A DNA stretch of 46,002 bases from Bacilli bacterium (GTDB lineage Bacteria > Bacillota_I > Bacilli_A > RFN20 > CAG-826). Both the position numbers and the translations under genes were made by a program. This document shows, piece by piece, positions 39,820 to 46,002 of this stretch. The notes beneath the pieces were generated by a model. The model worked only from the letters and a program-made list of their open reading frames with translations, made no database searches and was not told the DNA's origin. The stretch is from the NCBI GenBank assembly GCA_024408085.1, contig JAKSVH010000008.1, positions 1-46,002 on the forward strand, read 5' to 3'. The first letter of the stretch is position 1. The number at the start of each line of letters is the position of its first letter.

Positions 39820-40619
39820 TTTATCAATTTTGTTGAAATTACTGATTTACCAGTTTTTGATTCGATTTCTTTTCTTGCGTTCTTTGCTACATTTCCGCCC
39901 ATTTTTGCAACAGTTTGATTTTGTTCAAACCCTTCTGGTTTAACCGACTTGCTAATTTCTTTTGTTGAAGCTTCTGAAAGCATTGTTAGAACTAATTCTA
40001 AATCTGTCATGTTGTCACGAAGATTTTCCTTCTTTAATCCCTTTAGTTCTTTATATTCTTTAATGCTTAAATCACTCCAAGATTTACAGATTTCATCAGT
40101 TAGAATTGCATATTCTTTTGAACTTGCTACACCACGTTCTTTCCATTCGTCTGTAAGTTCGTGTCTTATTTTGATAGAAAGTAGTCTTTGGTAAATCCAT
40201 TCATCAGAATAACCTTTCTTTTTGTAATAATCCATTGCTCTTTGCATGGCGAGTTCTGGATCAGCAATCTCATTTAATCTTTCGCTACCAACTTTTGCTA
40301 ACCATTGTTTGAAAGGTTCTGCTTTCTTTGAAGGTATGGATTGGATGATACGCAAAAGTACTTCTGCATTAGCAACATCAGTTAATCTTTGTTTGCCGTC
40401 TTCAGCTACCATTTTCAACTGGTTACAATTTGTAACCGGTTCAAATCCTTCATCTATTAAACGAAGTTTAAGAACCTTCCAATAATTACGTGCAGCTTGA
40501 TATTCTTGCTCATTTAGTACGCCCACAACGTCAACGATAGAGAAATACCAATCTTGTTCTTCTTCGTTCCAAGTAACTCTTATTTTCTTATCTTCAAAAA
40601 GTTTGATTTTGTTTTCCAT
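39816..40619 (-). CDS. Bro-N domain (antirepressor-like) protein
   Basis: The 267 residues begin with a Bro-N domain (IRVTWNEEEQDWYFSIVDVV, ARNYWKVLKLRL, GKQRLTDVANAEVLLRIIQS), a DNA-binding module of phage antirepressors and baculovirus BRO proteins. The C-terminal half is helical (EWIYQRLLSIKIRHELTDEW) and ends with a basic motif (KMGGNVAKNARKEIESKTGK). Chromosomal stand-alone copies of this type are common in gut bacteria. No phage structural genes are near. It is first in an operon with the AlkD-like gene. AAAGGAG precedes the ATG. Confidence 0.88.
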   Translation of the reverse strand: MENKIKLFEDKKIRVTWNEEEQDWYFSIVDVVGVLNEQEYQAARNYWKVLKLRLIDEGFEPVTNCNQLKMVAEDGKQRLTDVANAEVLLRIIQSIPSKKAEPFKQWLAKVGSERLNEIADPELAMQRAMDYYKKKGYSDEWIYQRLLSIKIRHELTDEWKERGVASSKEYAILTDEICKSWSDLSIKEYKELKGLKKENLRDNMTDLELVLTMLSEASTKEISKSVKPEGFEQNQTVAKMGGNVAKNARKEIESKTGKSVISTKLIK

Positions 40620-40646
40620 TTGTACTTCTCCTTTTCTATCATTTAT

Positions 40647-40687
40647 ATAGTATCATTTGTAATGAATACTTTCAATACAAATGATAC
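40647..40687 (-). promoter_or_regulatory. Bro-AlkD promoter flanked by a 12-bp inverted repeat
   Basis: Arms GTATCATTTGTA (40650-40661) and TACAAATGATAC (40676-40687) match perfectly and are separated by 14 bases. On the minus strand a -35 TTGAAA (40675-40670) and -10 TACTAT (40652-40647), 17 bases apart, fall between and onto the arms. A third half-site TATCATTT lies at 40637-40644. This looks like a repressor operator. Confidence 0.75.
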
Positions 40688-40787
40688 ATAGCAGCAGGCA
40701 TTTTTTCTTAAAACATAAAAATTATTGAATCATTTCAAATAATCAAGTTAAAATAAATCAAGTTTGTAAATTAATAGGAAAAAAATT

Positions 40788-41213
40788 ATGAACGCAAAAT
40801 TAAAAGAAGTTTTTGATTCTTATCTTCGTGCAGATAAGCAACAATTAGCAGATGTCGGTAGACAAGCATTTGCAAACATCGTTGGTAAATACCATGATGT
40901 CACTAAAGATGAAGACACTGCATTCGGATTTGGTATGGCATGCCTTTCATCATTTGTTGTCCAAGATAATGAAATGGACAGCAAAGAATGGGCATTACTT
41001 GAATATATTTTCCAACAAGATATGAGTCAAGAACAAGCAATGACTATGTTCCGCTCTTCATTTGATAGTGACTATTACCAACAAATTAAAGAAATCGCTG
41101 AACACGATAGTTTCATGAAAGAAAACATCTGCCGTTTAGGATTAGCTGTCTGCGCAATCGATGGACACATTACCGATGATGAAGCAGCTTGGTTAGAATT
41201 CCTCATTCAATAA
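40788..41213 (+). CDS. TerB-like protein
   Basis: A 141-residue all-helical protein with two TerB-type repeats: the turn QDNEMDSKEWALLEY and, at the end, LAVCAIDGHITDDEAAWLEF. It has the same design as the protein at 27255. An Asp-Gly-x-Ile-x-x-Glu turn of this kind binds metal in some TerB proteins. Function unknown. AGGAAAA precedes the ATG, and it has its own terminator. Confidence 0.75.
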   Translation: MNAKLKEVFDSYLRADKQQLADVGRQAFANIVGKYHDVTKDEDTAFGFGMACLSSFVVQDNEMDSKEWALLEYIFQQDMSQEQAMTMFRSSFDSDYYQQIKEIAEHDSFMKENICRLGLAVCAIDGHITDDEAAWLEFLIQ

Positions 41214-41233
41214 AGACTTTACCAATCATAATT

Positions 41234-41259
41234 AAAGTGAACATTGTTCACTTTTTTTA
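41234..41259 (+). terminator. Terminator after the second TerB-like gene
   Basis: Stem AAAGTGAAC (41234-41242) / GTTCACTTT (41246-41254), loop ATT, then TTTTTAT. Confidence 0.88.
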
Positions 41260-41331
41260 TAACTTTTTTAAACACAAAAATTTGCATCACTTATTTTAAG
41301 CAATTCTTTTTTCAAATATATATTTAAATAT

Positions 41332-41925
41332 TTATTTCTTTCTATAAATTGGCATTCTACTCCACACAAAAATTGCTAATTGAAGAGGAATACCAACAAA
41401 AAATAAATACCAAAGATTTAAATTATTTATCATTAATACAGTTAAGTATGAAGCAGCTATACCAGTCCACACTAATAAACTTATAAATAAAAATAGATAA
41501 TGACTTCTATTAAACCATATTGATGTAAAAATAATTCCAATTATTGAACAAAGTACTACTCCCCAAACAAATGATAACCATGAAACGTTAAAAAAGTTAG
41601 GGAAAGCAACGAAACAAACAACAGAAACAAAAAGCGCTCCTAACATTGCAAGACCAATAATAATCAGTTTTAAACGTCTGCTATCATCTTCATTTGATAA
41701 CATTTGAACTTTATTATGTTTCTCAAAAAAGTAGTCCATTGAAACACCAAAAAATGATGCAAGTTCTTTTAAAGTATCGCAAGTTGGCAAAGATGTACCA
41801 TTTTCCCATTTAGAAATATTACGATCACTGTAGTTGAGTTTCTCTGATAACTCTAATTGAGTAAGTTTTTTTGATTTTCTTAATTTTATTAAGTTTTCTG
41901 CAAATATCTGATTTAAATTTTCCAT
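41332..41925 (-). CDS. XRE-family regulator with membrane C-terminus
   Basis: Residues 1-65 are a Cro/C1-type helix-turn-helix (LRKSKKLTQLELSEKLNYSD, ISKWENGTSLPTCDTLKELA). Then follow a short linker and four transmembrane helices (about 85-185), with no signal peptide, so the DNA-binding head is cytoplasmic and tethered. Such regulators may sense membrane or cell-wall state. It is monocistronic and probably controls itself through the palindrome in its own promoter spacer. The ATG is predicted leaderless. Confidence 0.85.
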   Translation of the reverse strand: MENLNQIFAENLIKLRKSKKLTQLELSEKLNYSDRNISKWENGTSLPTCDTLKELASFFGVSMDYFFEKHNKVQMLSNEDDSRRLKLIIIGLAMLGALFVSVVCFVAFPNFFNVSWLSFVWGVVLCSIIGIIFTSIWFNRSHYLFLFISLLVWTGIAASYLTVLMINNLNLWYLFFVGIPLQLAIFVWSRMPIYRKK

Positions 41926-41932
41926 GTTAAAT

Positions 41933-41962
41933 ATATTACTCTACTCTGAGTGGAGTTGTAAA
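41933..41962 (-). promoter_or_regulatory. XRE promoter with palindromic spacer
   Basis: On the minus strand: -35 TTTACA (41962-41957), 18-base spacer, -10 TAATAT (41938-41933), 7 bases to the ATG. The spacer is filled by the 17-bp imperfect palindrome CTCTACTCTGAGTGGAG (41939-41955), which has the size of an XRE operator. Confidence 0.65.
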
Positions 41963-42062
41963 TTATTTCTCTACTAACTTGTGTTTCACAGTGTAGTGAC
42001 TATTTTTTAATTAACCGTTAAATTAATAATCGTTTCCTATGTTGATAAAAAAGGAGATTGAT

Positions 42063-42917
42063 ATGAACAAAGTAAAGATTATTGTTGATTCCACTGTGGA
42101 TCTAACAAAAGAAATTTATGAAAAGTATGACATTGAAGTATTACCACTTAATGTCTCTTTTGAAGAAGAAACATACCAAGATGGTGTTAATCTAGACATC
42201 ACCACCTTATTTAAGAAAGTTGAAGAAACAGGTAAACTTCCACATACTAGTGCATGTTCACCAGAATTAATACGTGAAACATTTAAAAAGTACATTGATA
42301 TGGGCATGGACATTATATTTCTTGGTTTATCAAGCACAATGTCCAGTAACTTTCAAAATGCTTTTATTGCAAAAGCAAGTTTTAAAGATGACAGAATTTA
42401 TTTAGTTGATTCAAAAAGCTTATCCACTGGCACAGGTTTATTAGTTTTAAAGGCTGCAAAACTTGTTGAAGCGGGTAAATGTGCAAAAGAAATAGCTGAG
42501 GAACTCGAAAAAACTGTTCCAAATGTTGTGGCTCAATTTACTATTGAGCAGCTTGAATACCTACATAAAGGCGGAAGATGCTCCGGTGCATCTAAAATAT
42601 TCGGTCATATTTTCCATATCCGACCATACATTAAAGTTAAAGATGGCGAAATGTATGTGTATAAAAAGCCTAGAGGGCCTATGAAAATTGCAGTTAATGA
42701 GCAACTCCAAGACATAAAGGAGGCTTTACCAAACGTTGATCAATCTGCTGTTATTATTACACATTCATTAGTAAGTGATGAATTACTTGAATATACAAAA
42801 GCTGAACTAGCAAAAATTGTAGATCCAAAATCAATAATTGTTACTACTTCAGGATGCGTTATCTCTTCACACTGTGGAAAAGGATGTATCGGAATACTTT
42901 ATTTAATAAATAAATAA
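42063..42917 (+). CDS. DegV family fatty-acid-binding protein
   Basis: The start at 42063 (MNKVKIIVDSTVDLT) follows AAAAGGAGATTGAT; the ATG at 42039 would lie before that site. The 284 residues show the DegV (FakB) fold: VDSTVDLTKE (fatty-acid carboxylate binding), PHTSACSPE, FLGLSSTMSSNFQNA, VDSKSLSTGTG, and the C-terminal SSHCGKGCIGILY. FakB proteins carry fatty acids to the kinase FakA for phospholipid synthesis. No fakA is in the window. Single gene. Confidence 0.95.
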   Translation: MNKVKIIVDSTVDLTKEIYEKYDIEVLPLNVSFEEETYQDGVNLDITTLFKKVEETGKLPHTSACSPELIRETFKKYIDMGMDIIFLGLSSTMSSNFQNAFIAKASFKDDRIYLVDSKSLSTGTGLLVLKAAKLVEAGKCAKEIAEELEKTVPNVVAQFTIEQLEYLHKGGRCSGASKIFGHIFHIRPYIKVKDGEMYVYKKPRGPMKIAVNEQLQDIKEALPNVDQSAVIITHSLVSDELLEYTKAELAKIVDPKSIIVTTSGCVISSHCGKGCIGILYLINK

Positions 42918-42924
42918 ATCTATA

Positions 42925-44235
42925 TTATTTTTTTACTGAGTCCAATCTGTTTGAATCAAAAACAGTAAAATTTCCTAAATCTGTCTCGTGATTTAAGCTT
43001 GAATACTTTTGTAAATAATCATGATATTCATTTTGAAGATTTTCGTAATTAGAAATGATGTCTTTAGACTCATCGACAGTACTTGCGAGTATTTCATCAT
43101 AGTTATTAACAAATGTATCAATTACTAAAGCATCTAGTTTATGTGCTTGTTTTTCTTCATTTAATATCTTTACCACTATTTCTTTATCTAAAGCGTTTTT
43201 ATAGCTACGTCTATAGATTAAAGCACTTGCAACGTCTGCAACTTGAATGATTCTTTCAGATAAAGATAAATCTTCTTCCTTTAAATGATTAGGATAACCA
43301 CTACCATCAAGTCTTTCGTGATGACGGTATGCTAGTAAAACGATATTTTCAGGGAAAAGATCTACAATGATTCTGCGTGTACGTTCTGGATGAAGCTTTA
43401 TAATCTCATATTCAGCTTCTGTTAGTTTTGCAGGTTTTTCAAGTATCTCAGTTGGAACATAGATTTTACCCAAATCATGGAGTTTAGACGCAATATATAG
43501 GTCTTGAAGCTCATTTTCAGATAAACCAAGCTTACGACCAATAAACTTAGCAATGTAGGCCATTGTTAAGGTATGAATAACTGTTTGTTCGCTTTTAAAA
43601 TCAACTTCATATGCAAGCATATCAATAATTGGAAGTAATAATCTTTCATCTCTATTGTGGTCATCAAAGTAACTTCTCACTACTTCTTTATAAGAACCAT
43701 CATTTAAAGCGTCGATAAGATGCATTTCTTCATCGAATCTTATAAAGTCATCAACATCATCTGGATTAAATATGGTTCCTTTATTATTAACGAGTTGCTT
43801 TATTAACTTATCTTTAGGTGAACCTGTTACGTTTAAAACATCGATTCTATCTAGTAAGTGAATTAACACTCCATCATTAAAATATGGAGAATCGATGTTT
43901 TCTTTGTAATAGGTATGATGATATAAAAGAACTTCACTATCGCTTTTAAGCGGAGAGAAGTATTTCATAAATAAATAGCCATAGATACAATGTTCTAAAG
44001 TATTTTCAGCATCAAATTTAAGTAAATTAAGGAATTTATCTGTTTTATACGCTCCAATGTCATGAGCAAAACAAGTTAATACTAAATTCTCTAAATTAAT
44101 GTCATCTTTTCTATTTCGCCCTTTTGCCATCATTATCTCTAAAAAGGCTACACGTTCACCATGTTCAATAACTTGTTCATTAAGTTCGCTTAAAATACGC
44201 TTAAGTAATAAGTAGATTGAAATCTTTGAATCCAT
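42925..44235 (-). CDS. HD-GYP domain phosphodiesterase with an extra N-terminal HD domain
   Basis: The 436 residues contain an N-terminal HD-like domain (about 20-140; HGERV, CFAHDIGAYKTD, LLYHHTYY) and a full HD-GYP domain (about 215-385; HTLTMAYIAKFIGRKLG, YIASKLHDLGKIYVP, HPERTRRII, YRHHERLDGSGYP). HD-GYP enzymes cleave cyclic di-nucleotides, mostly c-di-GMP. The N-terminal copy lacks GYP but keeps HD. No diguanylate cyclase is in the window. A coiled-coil tail ends it (ISNYENLQNEYHDYLQKY). The mRNA is predicted leaderless. Confidence 0.92.
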   Translation of the reverse strand: MDSKISIYLLLKRILSELNEQVIEHGERVAFLEIMMAKGRNRKDDINLENLVLTCFAHDIGAYKTDKFLNLLKFDAENTLEHCIYGYLFMKYFSPLKSDSEVLLYHHTYYKENIDSPYFNDGVLIHLLDRIDVLNVTGSPKDKLIKQLVNNKGTIFNPDDVDDFIRFDEEMHLIDALNDGSYKEVVRSYFDDHNRDERLLLPIIDMLAYEVDFKSEQTVIHTLTMAYIAKFIGRKLGLSENELQDLYIASKLHDLGKIYVPTEILEKPAKLTEAEYEIIKLHPERTRRIIVDLFPENIVLLAYRHHERLDGSGYPNHLKEEDLSLSERIIQVADVASALIYRRSYKNALDKEIVVKILNEEKQAHKLDALVIDTFVNNYDEILASTVDESKDIISNYENLQNEYHDYLQKYSSLNHETDLGNFTVFDSNRLDSVKK

Positions 44236-44242
44236 GAAAATT

Positions 44243-44248
44243 ATTATA
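44243..44248 (-). promoter_or_regulatory. -10 box of the HD-GYP gene (leaderless)
   Basis: A perfect TATAAT on the minus strand, 7 bases before the ATG at 44235. No Shine-Dalgarno is present and no clear -35 is seen. Confidence 0.5.
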
Positions 44249-44266
44249 TCAAAGGAGTTAATATAA

Positions 44267-44293
44267 ATGAATTACTACCTGCAGCATTTTTAA
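44267..44293 (+). CDS. Possible 8-residue leader peptide
   Basis: ATG follows a perfect AAAGGAG (44251-44257) at normal spacing and encodes MNYYLQHF before TAA. Right after it TTTAAACG pairs with CGTTTAAA around TCGAATTCGA, followed by ATTTTTG, resembling an attenuator. No promoter upstream is obvious and the lipoprotein gene has its own -10, so it may be chance. Nothing else is seen in the 187-base gap 44236-44422. Confidence 0.25.
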   Translation: MNYYLQHF

Positions 44294-44386
44294 ACGCCTC
44301 GAATTCGACACGTTTAAAATTTTTGTTATTCATTATTTCCAATAACCAATGTATTCAATTGTATTTTTGCTTCTCTTCCTTGCCTA

Positions 44387-44415
44387 TTTACTTTAATTAA
44401 TAATTAATTTAAAAT
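44387..44415 (+). promoter_or_regulatory. Promoter of the 245-residue lipoprotein gene (leaderless)
   Basis: -35 TTTACT (44387-44392), 17-base spacer, -10 TAAAAT (44410-44415), then 7 bases to the ATG at 44423. No Shine-Dalgarno. Confidence 0.5.
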
Positions 44416-44422
44416 TTAAAAC

Positions 44423-45160
44423 ATGAAAATTAAGAATTTATTATTACTTTTAGCGACAACTTTTATTGTTGCAGGTTGCAATTCCAATAATGCTGCAGAA
44501 GATAATGGCTCTTCAAAACCTTCATCTGGAGAATCCTCTAAACCAAGCGGAGGAGGATCAGGTAATAAGGAAGACCAAAAAGAAGATAACACCCCTACTA
44601 AAGTTACTGTTAATGCTCACACTTTAAAGGATTCTAATCCGCCTATAAATGTTAATTTAAAAGGTGAAAAGGTATCAGAAAGTGTATGGGAATCATTTAG
44701 AACTGGTGACTCAAGTATATTTAACAACAACTACAACTACACTTATACTGCGACAACCTTTGGTTCACGCACAATTGAAAAATTTACTAAGAATGGTTAC
44801 TACATGGAATCTAGTAGCGGAAAACTCTACTATGAAAAAATAAGTGGCAACAACTTCTATCAATACATTTCTACTAATGAAGGTTGGTTAAGACAAAAAA
44901 CATCACTTGATTTAAAGAGTAAATATACATCTAGATTAGTAAACGAAGTCTATACACATATGTTTGATCAAGAAAACTATGAATATGATTTCCTTGATGA
45001 TGGAGCTTATTGGTATTTATCAACAGCATTTGGAGCCTCTGTTAAATTCCAGAATGGTTATCTAACTGAGTTGCACTATTCAGTTGGAACAACAACCTTT
45101 GAAATTAATGCTTCATTTGAAACTACAATTGAGATTCCAAAGTCTTATTATTACAATTAA
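44423..45160 (+). CDS. Small lipoprotein of unknown function
   Basis: The signal MKIKNLLLLLATTFIVAGC ends in lipobox VAGC. Residues 20-60 are a Ser/Gly/Pro/Lys-rich linker (SSKPSSGESSKPSGGGSG). The mature domain of about 180 residues is beta-rich with many Tyr and Asn (NNYNYTYTATTFGSRTIEKF) and resembles small surface beta-sandwich proteins, with no family recognised. Single gene with its own promoter and terminator. Confidence 0.8.
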   Translation: MKIKNLLLLLATTFIVAGCNSNNAAEDNGSSKPSSGESSKPSGGGSGNKEDQKEDNTPTKVTVNAHTLKDSNPPINVNLKGEKVSESVWESFRTGDSSIFNNNYNYTYTATTFGSRTIEKFTKNGYYMESSSGKLYYEKISGNNFYQYISTNEGWLRQKTSLDLKSKYTSRLVNEVYTHMFDQENYEYDFLDDGAYWYLSTAFGASVKFQNGYLTELHYSVGTTTFEINASFETTIEIPKSYYYN

Positions 45161-45169
45161 CTTAAATAA

Positions 45170-45202
45170 AATAGATGCAAAAATTTGCATCTATTATTTT
45201 CT
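45170..45202 (+). terminator. Terminator after the 245-residue lipoprotein gene
   Basis: Stem AATAGATGCAAA (45170-45181) / TTTGCATCTATT (45184-45195), then ATTTTC. It lies between convergent genes and may serve both. Confidence 0.8.
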
Positions 45203-45241
45203 TCAACTGAGTGCCCTATTTTGATACAAATGAATCACCTA

Positions 45242-46002
45242 TCATTTAATAGATTCGTAAGTATCAATAATTTGCTTTAAAATATTTTCGTCTACTATTT
45301 GCTTGTTATACAAAAGGTTAATTTCCGCAGTCATGTGCAAGTCTTGAATAGGCTTTGCAACTAATGTTTTATTTTTAATCTCGTTTAAACAAACAGATTT
45401 AGGTAATACAGAAATACCTATATTTTGAGCAACTAAATCTTTAATTGTAGATGTATTATCAATTTCAAGCATTGTTTTAAAATCATCTAAAGATAAACCG
45501 AGTTCAAATAAGTTTGCTGCAAATAAGCTACGTGTAGCAGATTTAGAGTGCCTTAAGATCAACTTTTCTTTCTTAACATCTTCAATTGTGATGATTGATT
45601 TATTTGCTAAAGGATTATCTTTTGACATAACCACCATAACTGAGTCCGTATCCAAAAGTGTTTTTGAGAATTTTGAAGATGTGATTCTACCTTCAACAAT
45701 TGCAAGGTCTAATTCAAAAGTATTAAGTTTATCATAAAGATTTTTTATATCGTCAGAATAAATTTTTATGGTTGTATTCTTATTATTTTTGGCCATTTCC
45801 GCAAAAACTTGAGGGATTAAATTGCCTTCCAATGAGTGAGTAATTCCAACCCTGATTAAACGAGCTTCTTTCTTCTCGTCACTGATCTTAGTTAAAGCTT
45901 CCTTAGATAAGGCTTTTAATCTACGAGCATACTTTATAAGTATCTCACCTTCTTTTGTTGGTATTAATCCAGCAGAAGTTTTATTAAAAATTTTAATGTT
46001 AA
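45242..46002 (-). CDS. LysR-family transcriptional regulator, N-terminus off the right edge
   Basis: The frame stays open to the window edge, giving about 253 residues. The first part is the end of the LysR winged helix-turn-helix (IFNKTSAGLIPTKEGEILIK, YARRLKALSKEAL). After a linker (SDEKKEARLIRVGITHSL) comes the substrate-binding domain (KIYSDDIKNLYDKLNTFELD, LAIVEGRITS, VMVVMSKDNPLANK, GISVLPKSV). An internal TTG near 45832 is not a real start. The inducer and target genes are unknown; they would lie to the right. Confidence 0.92.
   Translation of the reverse strand, partial: NIKIFNKTSAGLIPTKEGEILIKYARRLKALSKEALTKISDEKKEARLIRVGITHSLEGNLIPQVFAEMAKNNKNTTIKIYSDDIKNLYDKLNTFELDLAIVEGRITSSKFSKTLLDTDSVMVVMSKDNPLANKSIITIEDVKKEKLILRHSKSATRSLFAANLFELGLSLDDFKTMLEIDNTSTIKDLVAQNIGISVLPKSVCLNEIKNKTLVAKPIQDLHMTAEINLLYNKQIVDENILKQIIDTYESIK

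Noticed and set aside
39816-40619. Prophage remnant around the Bro-N gene
   Set aside because: No integrase, structural, lysis or replication genes are near; Bro-N genes of this type are common as single chromosomal genes.
44267-44293. Firm call of an attenuator for the lipoprotein gene
   Set aside because: The gene has its own -35/-10 pair downstream of the hairpin, so the leader need not be part of its mRNA; kept only as a low-confidence item.
45242-45832. Start of the LysR gene at the TTG near 45832
   Set aside because: The frame continues upstream with clear LysR helix-turn-helix sequence to the window edge.

Overview
The window looks like chromosome from a strictly anaerobic, fermentative, low-GC Bacillota, most likely an uncultured gut-type Bacilli lineage near the Erysipelotrichales/RF39/RFN20 groups. 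The placement is an inference from four things: AT-rich DNA, AdhE plus a trimeric [FeFe]-hydrogenase, rubrerythrin, and many small lipoproteins and membrane proteins of gut-Bacillota style. TGA is used as a stop and TGG as Trp, so the code is standard, not the mycoplasma code. Nearly all operons run on the minus strand; plus-strand genes are mostly single.

Layout: 1-10.3 kb is the core energy block: pfkA (cut by the left edge), rex-adhE, an anchored ComEC-like metallo-hydrolase, a small unknown gene, and hydC-hydB-hydA. Glycolytic NADH can leave as ethanol (AdhE) or H2 (HydABC), with Rex sensing NADH/NAD+. 10.4-20.5 kb holds a lipoprotein with a 33-bp tandem repeat, a STAS / SpoIIE-type phosphatase-RsbW-like pair, a nuclease-like gene beside tRNA-Phe and tRNA-Asp, a rubrerythrin operon, small membrane proteins, a STAS-APH fusion, MgtC, and a basic-tailed DUF2188 protein. 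20.6-21.95 kb is a TnpB-only IS200/IS605-type element with an omega-RNA-like 3' end. 21.9-27.1 kb is a probable six-gene operon: lipoprotein, two ABC ATPases, permease, isochorismatase-like hydrolase, nitroreductase. 27.2-37.6 kb carries a TerB-like gene, a GT2 glycosyltransferase, a DUF349 protein, an extracellular amidohydrolase, a histidine-decarboxylase-like enzyme and a YDG-repeat lipoprotein. 37.7-41 kb is the most accessory-looking part: an orphan AAA ATPase with an array of phased AATCTAAC sites in front of its promoter, then an AlkD-like gene coupled to a Bro-N gene whose promoter carries a 12-bp inverted repeat. 41.3-46 kb has an XRE regulator, DegV, an HD-GYP protein, a lipoprotein and a LysR regulator cut by the right edge.

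The signals I find most worth following are: (i) the phased AATCTAAC array controlling the orphan ATPase; (ii) about ten genes that seem leaderless, with a -10 box 6-9 nt from the ATG and no Shine-Dalgarno, while others have strong AGGAGG sites; (iii) a STAS-APH kinase fusion about 4 kb from a phosphatase/anti-sigma-kinase fusion; (iv) the TnpB element, whose right end supplies the stop codon of nitroreductase; (v) a tRNA-Phe with a non-canonical T-loop; (vi) an intrinsic terminator whose loop carries the -35 box of the next gene. No CRISPR array, rRNA, prophage structural gene or replication origin was seen, and no gene-free stretch exceeds 300 bases.
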